NCBI GenBank assembly: GCA_937927265.1 | Contig: CALBCO010000108.1 | Span: forward strand, 1 to 16,660 | Source of the DNA: an uncultured Verrucomicrobiae bacterium | GTDB lineage: Bacteria; Verrucomicrobiota; Verrucomicrobiia; Palsa-1439 | DNA length: 16,660 nucleotides | Direction: 5' to 3' | In this document: positions 6,741-13,322 of the stretch, in pieces | Numbering within the stretch: position 1 is the stretch's first letter | Layout: every line of letters starts with the position of its first letter | Position numbers and translations under genes: made by a program | Notes under the pieces: model-generated | What the model saw: the letters and a program-made list of their open reading frames with translations, nothing else | Told to the model about the DNA's origin: nothing | Database searches by the model: none

Positions 6741-8711
6741 GGCCACCTCCAGTCGCCCTTGCGGTTGTAGTCCCGCATTCGCATTCCGTTGTAGCCGTAA
6801 ACTCGCAATGCTCCCCAGAGCTGTTGATGACTGACCCACCCCGCTCCGTTGTTCGCCCGAGTGAGTGCAGTTTCAATGCTCGGCTGGTCGGCATCGTTCG
6901 CCCAATTGCCTATCCAGTAGGACTGGAATTTGTGTCGGTTATACGCGGTCCCCCATCCCTCACCGCCGACGGGTTGATTCCAGCCCACAAAGACAGATGG
7001 GCGAGGTTTCTTGGGGTGGTTCTCGTAGAATTCGATTGCGCGGTTCGTTTTGCTGATGTTGAAGGCATTGGGCCAGTTGCCCGCGGCGGTGCTACAGCCA
7101 TCCAAGAACACGAACCGATAGCGATTGTATTTCGTTTTCCTTGAAACCTGCCAGCTTTCCAGTGTGCTTTTGCTGCCGCGGTACGAGAACACGCCTCCGG
7201 TCACGAGGCCGTTTGTATTCAGCGTGTGTCGGTCAGCACCGAGCGCGGTTGCCCTGCCGTGGCCGTGGTAGTAGAAATTGCGCACGTAAAGGTCACCAAT
7301 CCAAGCGAGCAGGTTCGTCCAACTTTGCTCCCGCTCTGCTTGTGTGTAAACGTTGGTGCCGAACTTGAGCGGATGCCACCACGCCGTGTCGCCAATCAGC
7401 AGCGGCCCGCCTCGAACGGCTTGGACAGCTTCTTCATATTTCCCCTGCAAATCAGGGGGATAGCCCGGCGCGTCGCTATACCACCGATCTTGGAATGCAA
7501 TCAACCACTCCCCGCGATCAGGAAATCCCTTCACCGGCGGGCGTGTCGGGCGGGTGATTGGGGGGCCATCGCCCAGCGAATTGAACGTGATCTCGGCGAA
7601 GAAATACGGGTCAGTGTCGAAGTCGTCGCGATTGTTTCCCAGCCAGTCGTACAAATCCCAGGTCCACGAAACCAAGCCGTTCGTGGTGTGGCCGGAGCCA
7701 GTATTCACGTAGTTCCACTGCCAATCGTAAACGTCAATCCACCAGCCGGTGTCGGGATTCGCCAGTTGCGCGTTGAACGTGTAGGTGTCGCCCTGAATGA
7801 AGTCGTTCCAGTCTGGAAACGTCACTTGGTTGAACACAACAATGGGCCGCGCTAAGTTGGTGAGCACCAGGTAAACTGAGTTGTCACCGATTTCTTCGTT
7901 CAGCCAGAGAGTCGTGACCAACTGAATCTGGTAGGTGCCGTTCGTGAGATGGTCGAAGTAGATGTCCATCCCCCAATTCGTTTGCCCGCCGGAAACGTGC
8001 GTCGTGAACTCGGCGTGGGGACACGGTCCGCCATTCAGCAACACCTCAATGTGCGCCACCATGTCCCGATAATCCTTGAAATCCACCGGGAAGAACGTCG
8101 GGCCGTCGTAAGTGTAATTGGTGACGTTGAACGCCCAATCAGGGATGTGGAACACCCGGAAAAAGGCCGAGTCCGCGGTTGATTCGCCACCGCTGTCCTT
8201 GATCTCCGTGCCTTCCTGCTCCTGCTGAACCTCGCGCCACTTCTCGGCCAGTTCCGCGCTCCATTCGTCCGTTGAGCCGTCCGGCCAGAGGATAACGTAG
8301 CCCGAAAGATCAATGCCCGGTGGATAGATTGCCAACGGCACCGCGGCTTTGGCTTCCTCTTTGGGCAACACCAGAGGCTCCGCTGGCACCGTTTCTTCCC
8401 CTGCCCCCAATGAATCGCCGCCGCCACCGGAGCACGGTGCCGCCACGCCCAATAGCGTAAACGTGGTTCGGTTGGTGCTGTTGGCGGGATAATTGTTGGT
8501 GAGGTTTGTCCAAGGCGTCTCTGGATCAAGTGTCGGGCGATACTGAATCATACTGAATCAGATAGTACTCATGCCCTTGGCTCGGCCAGGACATCACGAT
8601 ATTTGTGCATTCTCGCTCGATGCCAATGCCGACGATGCCCGAGCTTTGCCACGGCGCAGCAAGCAAAACCAGTGCGGTCGCGCTGATGAGTAGTGGTTGG
8701 GTGGTTTTCAT
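6737..8711 (-). pseudogene. Secreted caspase-like (clan CD) protein gene, frameshifted by a 10-bp duplication
   Basis: The frame from ATG 8711 encodes a signal peptide (MKTTQPLLISATALVLLAAP) and runs to HEYYLIQYDS before stopping at TGA 8528-8526. A second frame continues from 8551 as IQYRPTLDPETPWTNLTN to TGA 6739-6737. Deleting one copy of the 10-bp tandem repeat at 8541-8560 joins them exactly into 654 residues. Order: signal peptide; fibronectin/jelly-roll-like start (SWPSQGHEYYLIQYR); Gly/Glu-rich linker; Ig-like middle (GTYQIQLVTTLW); C-terminal protease-like domain with FYYHGHG (His479/His481 after repair) and YRFVFLDGCSTAAG (Cys536). The strand-HGHG and strand-DGCS pair is the caspase/gingipain arrangement. 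Exported by Sec, so acting outside the cytoplasm. It is the first gene of an operon with the two-lobed protein. It may be inactive here, or phase-variable. Confidence 0.75.
8541..8560. repeat. 10-bp perfect tandem duplication causing the frameshift
   Basis: TACTGAATCA occurs twice in succession (8541-8550 and 8551-8560). On the minus strand the frame reads LIQYDSVSPDT then stop with both copies, but LIQYRPTLDPETPW with one copy, restoring the long frame downstream exactly. Slipped-strand replication is the natural origin. Confidence 0.95.
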
Positions 8712-8734
8712 GGTTTTCAGCTTTCGGTTTTTTG

Positions 8735-8866
8735 CTCGCGGACGATCCGCGAGGATTTGCTCCTCCCTGCCGAAAACCACAGGGGCGTGTCCTACTCACG
8801 CCCCACAACAGGCACGGACATGCCCGGAAAGGAACGCTTTCGGGCACGCCCATCTCTGGGCGTGCC
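8735..8866. repeat. Cluster of four hairpins in the leader of the caspase-like gene
   Basis: Inverted repeats seen directly: CTCGCGGA-CGA-TCCGCGAG at 8735-8753; GGGGCGTG-7 nt-CACGCCCC at 8782-8804; TGCCCGGAAAG with CTTTCGGGCA at 8821-8846 (one bulge); and GGCACGCCCA-TCTC-TGGGCGTGCC at 8843-8866. The last two share GGCA, so they cannot form at once. All lie 24-155 bases upstream of the ATG at 8711. They could be operators, leader RNA structure or REP-type repeats. None has a T-tract placed for termination in the minus-strand direction. Confidence 0.6.
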
Positions 8867-9308
8867 TCGAAACCGATGGCCTTTCCGTGAAATTGTCCGT
8901 TTCGTTTCGGGCCAGCAGCCGAAGCCGCAAATCTGTTTTGTGTCTTGTGTTACATACTGCGTTCTTGCGAACGATGAAGACTGAACGTCCGTTGCTCCAT
9001 CTCGGCAAGCGCGAATTTTCGGGCGTTTGTGGAGCAGTGGCAGCGCAGTTTTTGCCTTGCTTCGAGGCAAGACTGAATCAGCGGTTCAACGTCAGCGCGA
9101 ACAGCGTTGGATCACGACGCCTCGCCAACGGCAGCGACTGCTGCGCCGTCGCCTGACCGTTCCACCCGGGTCAACGTCATCGTGCCGTTTCAGAAGTACT
9201 CATTAAGCGGGCTGGGAATCGTGCCGGGGCGACTCCAATCCCGAACCAACCAACTCCCCATGGCGTCAGTTGCTGAGGATGGTTGTCCGGGTGGCGCACG
9301 GTGGTCTC
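8867..9308. other. Non-coding stretch between the caspase operon and the degP end
   Basis: No recognisable gene on either strand. Short frames such as 8792-9070 (minus) and 8605-9156 (plus) lack ribosome binding sites and family motifs. A small TTGCCT/AGGCAA stem lies near 9055-9070. The promoter of the caspase-like operon probably lies in or just before this stretch, but I could not pick a convincing -35/-10 pair. Confidence 0.45.
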
Positions 9309-9441
9309 GTAGCGCAGACTTCCAGTCTGCTGTGTCGCGGATTTCCAATCCGCGCGCGTTGTGAATCTCAGAACGCTGCGTGGACTGCGACGCCTTGCCG
9401 ACTGGAAGTCGGCGATACAGCAGGTTGGAAACCTGCGCTAC
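9309..9441. repeat. Long nested inverted repeat made of four 15-bp palindromes
   Basis: Four 15-bp palindromes, each centred on TTCCA or TGGAA: 9315-9329 (CAGACTTCCAGTCTG), 9338-9352 (CGGATTTCCAATCCG), 9398-9412 (CCGACTGGAAGTCGG) and 9421-9435 (CAGGTTGGAAACCTG). The left pair and right pair are themselves inverted copies: GTAGCGCAG opens the element at 9309 and CTGCGCTAC closes it at 9441. TGTGTCGC on the left answers GCGATACA on the right. The whole folds into a large branched hairpin. In translation such repeats give spurious peptides like DWKSALR, which I associate with verrucomicrobial genomes. Probably a non-autonomous mobile repeat. Confidence 0.75.
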
Positions 9442-9525
9442 GCCCTCGTGGTCCGCCGCCGGAGATTGTGAACCCATTACGTCATCATTGGCTGGTTTCA
9501 TGGCTCAAACTCGGATTGAAGTGGT

Positions 9526-11007
9526 TCAGCGGCGCGTGGGTTTGACTTCGACGACGAGGAAGCGGCTGCCGCCCCGACCGTAAATACGGAGCAGGACGCG
9601 GCTTCCTTTGACCTGTTCACTGAGGCGCACGGCTTCGTCGGCGTTCTCCACGCGCTGACGGTTGATTTCCAAAATCACATCGCCCGGCTGCAGACCCGCA
9701 GTCGCGGCCGGGCAATCCGGCTCGACGTTCACCACGAGCGCGCCCTGCACGTGGTTGGGGATGTTGAACTGGCGGCGCGAACGGGCGTCGAGGTCGTCCA
9801 CGGTCACGCCATCGAGCGCGTCGGCCTGCGGGTTGCGGCGGAGTCCGCCGGGGCGGCCGTCGCTGCGGGCCAAGCTGCCTTCAGGCAGTTCGCCGAGTTT
9901 GACGGTGAGGGCCCTTTCCTTGCCGTCCCGGAGCAGCTTGACCTCGGCCTTCGTGCCCTGGGCGGTTTGCGAGACCATCAGGCGCAGGTGGCGGCTGTCG
10001 GTGACTTTCTTGCCGTTGAATTCGATGATGACATCGCCTTCCTTCAGGCCGGCGTCTTCGGCGGGCGAGTCTTTGGTGACTTCGCCGATGAGCGCGCCGG
10101 TGTTGTCCGGGAGCTTGAATTCCTTGGCGAGGTCGGGCGTGACGGGCTGGACCAGAACGCCGAGGTAGCCGCGCGTCACCTTGCCGTCAGTAATCAGCCG
10201 CTCCATGACAAATCGGGCCAGGTTGATCGGGACCGCGAAGCCCACGCCCTGGTTGCCGCCGCTGCGACTCAGGATGGCCGTGTTAATGCCCACCAGCCGG
10301 CCCTCCGCGTCCACCAGCGCTCCGCCCGAGTTGCCCGGATTGATCGAGGCATCGGTCTGGATGAAGTCCTCGTAGTCCACGATGCCCATGCCGCCTCGCC
10401 CTTTGCCACTGACGATGCCCGAGGTGACGGTTTGCCCGACGCCGAACGGGTTGCCGATCGCCAGCACGAAATCGCCCACCTCGACCGTGTCGCTATCGGT
10501 GATGGTGATGGCCGGCAGTTTCTTGCCCTCCACCTTGAGCACGGCGATATCGGTCTGCGGATCCGTGCCAACGACCCTCGCCTCGAGCACGGTCTTCTCA
10601 TCGGCAAGAGCGACTTTGATTTCCTCCGCGCCGTCCACGACATGGTTATTGGTAAGGATGTAGCCGTCCTCGGTGACAACGACGCCCGACCCGAGGCTTT
10701 GTTCACGGCGCTCGCGGGGAACGCTCTCGAACGGAGTGCCGAAGAACTGCCGGAAGAAGGGGTCATCGAAGAAAGGTATCATGCGCGGCAGGTCTCGGAC
10801 CTTCTTGGTGGTGTAAATGTTGACCACGCTGGGCGAGACCTTCTTCACAATCGGGGCAAGGCTCGTGGCAGCCTTGACCTGGGGCGACAGGGCTCTCTCT
10901 TGAAGATTCAAGGCGGGCACGGCGGCCGCGCCAAGCTGCACCGCGAGGCAGCTGGCGCCCGCAACCGCCGCGCCGCAAATCAATCGAAGGATTCGTCGGG
11001 TGTTCAT
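9526..11007 (-). CDS. degP: DegP/HtrA-type periplasmic serine protease
   Basis: A 493-residue Do-like protease that degrades or chaperones misfolded envelope proteins. Residues 1-29 form a signal peptide (RILRLICGAAVAGASCLAVQ). The trypsin-like domain spans about 45-275 with the full triad: His122 in LTNNHVVDG, Asp153 in QTDIAVLKVE, Ser227 in INPGNSGGAL. PDZ1 (about 280-372) begins GYLGVLVQPVT and has SPAEDAGLKEGDVI; PDZ2 (about 398-490) has CPAATAGLQPGDVILEI. The length and two PDZ domains fit DegP/DegQ (MucD) rather than single-PDZ DegS. The start ATG 11007 was chosen because the signal peptide follows at once and upstream residues are low-complexity. No clear ribosome binding site precedes it. 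It lies downstream of two Hsp20 genes on the same strand, consistent with a stress/proteostasis cluster. Confidence 0.95.
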   Translation of the reverse strand: MNTRRILRLICGAAVAGASCLAVQLGAAAVPALNLQERALSPQVKAATSLAPIVKKVSPSVVNIYTTKKVRDLPRMIPFFDDPFFRQFFGTPFESVPRERREQSLGSGVVVTEDGYILTNNHVVDGAEEIKVALADEKTVLEARVVGTDPQTDIAVLKVEGKKLPAITITDSDTVEVGDFVLAIGNPFGVGQTVTSGIVSGKGRGGMGIVDYEDFIQTDASINPGNSGGALVDAEGRLVGINTAILSRSGGNQGVGFAVPINLARFVMERLITDGKVTRGYLGVLVQPVTPDLAKEFKLPDNTGALIGEVTKDSPAEDAGLKEGDVIIEFNGKKVTDSRHLRLMVSQTAQGTKAEVKLLRDGKERALTVKLGELPEGSLARSDGRPGGLRRNPQADALDGVTVDDLDARSRRQFNIPNHVQGALVVNVEPDCPAATAGLQPGDVILEINRQRVENADEAVRLSEQVKGSRVLLRIYGRGGSRFLVVEVKPTRR

Positions 11008-11121
11008 GTTGGGAAGGACGGAAATGACTTTGGTTTCGCAGCGGCCCGCTCTCCTTTCGCCGGAAACGTTGGCGGAGGGATGCCGGGTCCGATTTGTGTC
11101 ACCGCCCGCCGCAGACCCCAA

Positions 11122-11157
11122 GCTTCGCCGCCGGCGGCGAAAGCCCGGCGGCGAAGC
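11122..11157 (-). terminator. Strong hairpin between the 58-aa ORF and degP
   Basis: GCTTCGCCGCCGG at 11122-11134 pairs with CCGGCGGCGAAGC at 11145-11157 around a 10-nt loop. An alternative 18-bp palindrome, TTCGCCGCC-GGCGGCGAA, uses the left arm and loop. It follows the stop of the 58-codon ORF, so it could end that transcript, but no T-run follows on the minus strand. It may instead be a REP-type element or degP leader structure. Confidence 0.4.
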
Positions 11158-11171
11158 CGGGGCCATCCGCT

Positions 11172-11348
11172 TCAGGCGGCTGCCGTGTGATCCTGCGTCT
11201 GGGGCGGCACGCTGTTCTCACTGCCGGGGCGGTCGTCGCAGCAACTGCGGCGCCCCCCCCGCTTGAACCAGTTTCGAACGGTGTTCCACCACTTCAGCAA
11301 GGGGCCGCCAGTTCCGGTGTTGCTGTTGGTATTGGTTGTTTCTGCCAT
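11172..11348 (-). CDS. Small hypothetical protein between Hsp20 and degP
   Basis: A 58-residue frame from ATG 11348. The product has a Thr/Asn-rich start (AETTNTNSNTGTGG), an amphipathic Trp/Arg segment PLLKWWNTVRNWFKRGGRR, a CC pair and DDRPG, then a polar tail with PPQTQDH. I do not recognise a named family. The basic amphipathic helix and paired cysteines look like real protein rather than a shadow, and nothing larger covers it. There is no strong ribosome binding site. Same strand as, and upstream of, degP. Confidence 0.45.
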   Translation of the reverse strand: MAETTNTNSNTGTGGPLLKWWNTVRNWFKRGGRRSCCDDRPGSENSVPPQTQDHTAAA

Positions 11349-11490
11349 AACTTCAAGTCGTCGAGAACATGAGAGCACGACCTGCTTGGTAACGCCGGGA
11401 CGGGCTCCGCTCGCTGCCGAACATTGCCGGCCACCTGCTCGCCACCGTTCTTGGATGGGTGACGGCACAATCAGCCCGGACCGGCATCAC

Positions 11491-11516
11491 CGGGAGGGCA
11501 AAAGGCGGCCCTCCCG
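11491..11516 (-). terminator. Hairpin after the Hsp20 copy with nonsense codon
   Basis: CGGGAGGGC (11491-11499) pairs perfectly with GCCCTCCCG (11508-11516) around an 8-nt loop, 17 bases past the TGA of the Hsp20 gene at 11533. There is no T-tract after it on the minus strand, so it is at best a weak terminator or mRNA 3' stabiliser. Confidence 0.4.
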
Positions 11517-11532
11517 CCCCCGGGAAGGCAGG

Positions 11533-11994
11533 TCAACTGACTTTGACTTCGATTTGTTTCGGACGCGCCTTCTCGCTCTTGGCGAGATGCACCTTCAGCA
11601 CGCCATCCTTGAACTCCGCGTTGACCTTGCTCTCCTCCGCGTCGTCCGGGATGGAGAAGCTGCGCTCAAACCGACCGTAGTAACGCTCCACCCGGTGGAC
11701 CTTGCGTCCCTTCTCCTCTTTTTCGGCCTTGCGTTCACCCGAGATGGTGAGCGTTCCGCCCTCCACGGTGACTTTCACCGCGTCCTTGGGAACTTCGGGC
11801 AGTTCAACTTTGATGAGGTATTCCTTGTCATCCTCAATGATGTCCACGGCCGGGACCTATTCGGGCACCGTCATGTTCTCTTCGTCCGTGGTCAATGAGC
11901 CGCGACGATAGGGCGCCAAGTCAAAGACTGAAGCCAGGCGCCGCTGCAACTCCTCCATTTCTCGGAACGGATTCCAACGTGTCACTGCGTTCAT
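11533..11994 (-). pseudogene. Hsp20/alpha-crystallin chaperone, first copy, with premature TAG
   Basis: Read from ATG 11994, the frame gives MNAVTRWNPFREMEELQRRL, then DEENMTVPE, TAG at 11859-11857 (codon 46), then VPAVDIIEDDKEYLIKVELP through GTLTISGERK and FKDGVLKVHLAKSE to KQIEVKVS (153 sense codons in all). The intact neighbour has VAQWAPLVDITEDDN, so the stop replaces a conserved Trp (TGG to TAG). The alpha-crystallin domain after the stop is complete, including the GVLKV motif and the C-terminal PKQIEVKV anchor. The ribosome binding site is also worn: the aligned position of AAAGGAG in copy 2 reads AAAGACAG here. A restart at ATG 11847 would give a 104-residue crystallin domain lacking the N-terminal arm that small heat-shock proteins use to oligomerise. 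Confidence 0.85.
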
Positions 11995-12393
11995 CGTGTT
12001 CTGTCTTTCACTCGGCGGAATCCTCTTTCAGCCACCAATTCCTCCGCCAGCCAGACTCAGTGGCTGGCCCGGCGTCAACCCCGACGTGCCCCAACTCCAC
12101 CACCGGGTGCCGAGCGTCTGAGTCGAGGAACAGACCTCGTGCCAGAGTGTCCGCCCTGCACAAAGGTCTCATATCGAGCCACATCGGAGAATCCTCCCGC
12201 GCTTGTCACGGGAGAAGGTTTGTGTCATGCCGGCTCGGCGCGAGACAGGATGACTCCGATTCGTGGCACGGGTTCAAGGCATGACTTCGGATGGGACAGT
12301 GGGGTGGCAGGCGATCCGCAGGACCGCTGCGAATACTCAGACACACGAGTCGGCCTCCTAAGGAACGGTGAACGCCGACCGACGGGACAAAGG
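11995..12393. other. Intergenic stretch between the two Hsp20 genes
   Basis: About 400 bp with no recognisable gene on either strand; the frames present are short and lack motifs or ribosome binding sites. The end next to 11995 shares CCGCCGA plus an A/G-rich stretch with the leader of the other Hsp20 gene, which fits a gene duplication that included the ribosome binding region. Confidence 0.45.
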
Positions 12394-12439
12394 GTAAAAA
12401 CAGCGCGGGCGAGCGCGCCCAACAGCCCGCTCGCCCGCG
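12394..12439 (-). terminator. Rho-independent terminator of the intact Hsp20 gene
   Basis: CGCGGGCGAGCG (12404-12415) pairs perfectly with CGCTCGCCCGCG (12428-12439) around a 12-nt loop. Read on the minus strand, the stem is followed at once by CTGTTTTTACC. A 12-bp GC-rich stem plus T-tract, 47 bases past the Hsp20 stop, is a canonical intrinsic terminator. Confidence 0.85.
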
Positions 12440-12485
12440 TGGAATCAGCGACAGTGTCGCTCGACAATCTGCCGCCGCCGCTCGG

Positions 12486-12938
12486 TTAGTTGACTTTCAC
12501 TTCGATCTGCTTTGGCCGGGCGGCTTCGCTCTTGGCCACCTGAACCTTGAGCACGCCATCCTTGAACGTGGCCGACACCTTGCTCGCGTCGGCGTCGTCA
12601 GGCAGCGTGAAACTGCGCAGGAAGCTGCCATAGGAACGTTCCACTCGATGGTACCTGCGGCCTTTCTCCTCTTTCTCGAATTGACGTTCGCCAGAGATTG
12701 TCAGGACACCATTCTCCACCGTCACTTTGACGTCCTGCTTCTTGACCTCCGGCAGTTCAGCCGAGATCAGGTAGCCATTGTCGTCTTCAGTGATGTCCAC
12801 CAAGGGAGCCCACTGAGCCACCGTGATGGACTCCTGCCCTTCACCCCGTCGCGCGGGCGACAGGTTGAAGGCGTTCCAGATTCGATTCTGCAATTCTTCC
12901 ATTTCCCGGAAGGGGTTCCAACGAGCTAAAGCGTTCAT
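12486..12938 (-). CDS. Hsp20/alpha-crystallin small heat-shock protein
   Basis: A 150-residue holdase chaperone that binds unfolding proteins in the cytoplasm. The N-terminal arm is MNALARWNPFREMEELQNRI. The alpha-crystallin domain runs from about residue 44 (APLVDITEDDNGYLISAELP), through VENGVLTISGERQFEKEEKG and YHRVERSYGSFLRSFTLPDD, to FKDGVLKVQVAKSE. The C-terminal PKQIEVKVN tail supplies the I-x-V anchor. The length is normal for the family. The start ATG 12938 has a strong ribosome binding site, AAAGGAG, 6 bases upstream. A good terminator follows, so it is probably its own transcription unit. Heat-shock control is expected for the family. A perfect 9-bp inverted repeat lies 80-105 bases before the start codon. 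Confidence 0.95.
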   Translation of the reverse strand: MNALARWNPFREMEELQNRIWNAFNLSPARRGEGQESITVAQWAPLVDITEDDNGYLISAELPEVKKQDVKVTVENGVLTISGERQFEKEEKGRRYHRVERSYGSFLRSFTLPDDADASKVSATFKDGVLKVQVAKSEAARPKQIEVKVN

Positions 12939-13017
12939 CGTCGTCTCCTTTCTTCGGCGGAACTTGGTTCCGGTAGCCGGGCGGGGCCGCCGCTTCCCGC
13001 TCGATACCCTTGTTGGA

Positions 13018-13043
13018 GGTTCTCCGAACCGACCCGGAGAACC
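13018..13043 (-). promoter_or_regulatory. Inverted repeat in the Hsp20 leader/promoter region
   Basis: GGTTCTCCG (13018-13026) and CGGAGAACC (13035-13043) form a perfect 9-bp inverted repeat with an 8-nt spacer, 80-105 bases upstream of the Hsp20 ATG. The spacing suits either a dimeric repressor operator or a leader RNA hairpin. It is not the CIRCE sequence bound by HrcA. Confidence 0.45.
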
Positions 13044-13136
13044 GACACTTCAGACAACAACAGGGCTCATGCCAGCGACATTGCAATCCCAAGTGGTTGA
13101 AAATTAGCCATTTGCTTCTTGGCGGGATGCGCCACA

Positions 13137-13188
13137 GAGTCATTTAGACACACTAGGCGGCGCCCTCAGTGTGGCGCCATTATGACTC
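13137..13188. repeat. Nested palindrome between the divergent Hsp20 and CotH genes
   Basis: The outer arms GAGTCAT (13137-13143) and ATGACTC (13182-13188) are perfect reverse complements. Inner arms CACACT (13149-13154) and AGTGTG (13168-13173) nearly share the same centre, and two GGCGCC palindromes lie inside or beside the inner arms. The composite 52-bp structure sits 135 bp before the CotH start and about 200 bp before the Hsp20 start, so it could serve either gene or be a mobile repeat. Confidence 0.5.
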
Positions 13189-13301
13189 TATTGCGTTGAC
13201 CGGACGGTAGGCACCGGTACCCATCTCCTCTCCCCCAGCCCCAACTCGGCCGGGCACGACAAACGACAATCCTGGATGAATTCGGGCTGCACTCCGGCAG
13301 C

Positions 13302-13307
13302 TATACT
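13302..13307 (+). promoter_or_regulatory. Possible -10 box for the CotH/LTD gene
   Basis: TATACT lies 16-21 bases upstream of the ATG at 13323, and a weak GAAGAG ribosome-binding-like sequence follows before the start. No good -35 hexamer is found 16-18 bases upstream (GAATTC region), so this is tentative. Confidence 0.25.
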
Positions 13308-13322
13308 GCTAGTGAAGAGCGC

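Noticed and set aside
9751..11190. Plus-strand open frame of 479 codons opposite degP
   Set aside because: It is antisense to a protein with a complete HtrA triad and two PDZ domains; its own translation has no motif. It is a long shadow produced by GC-rich codon use.
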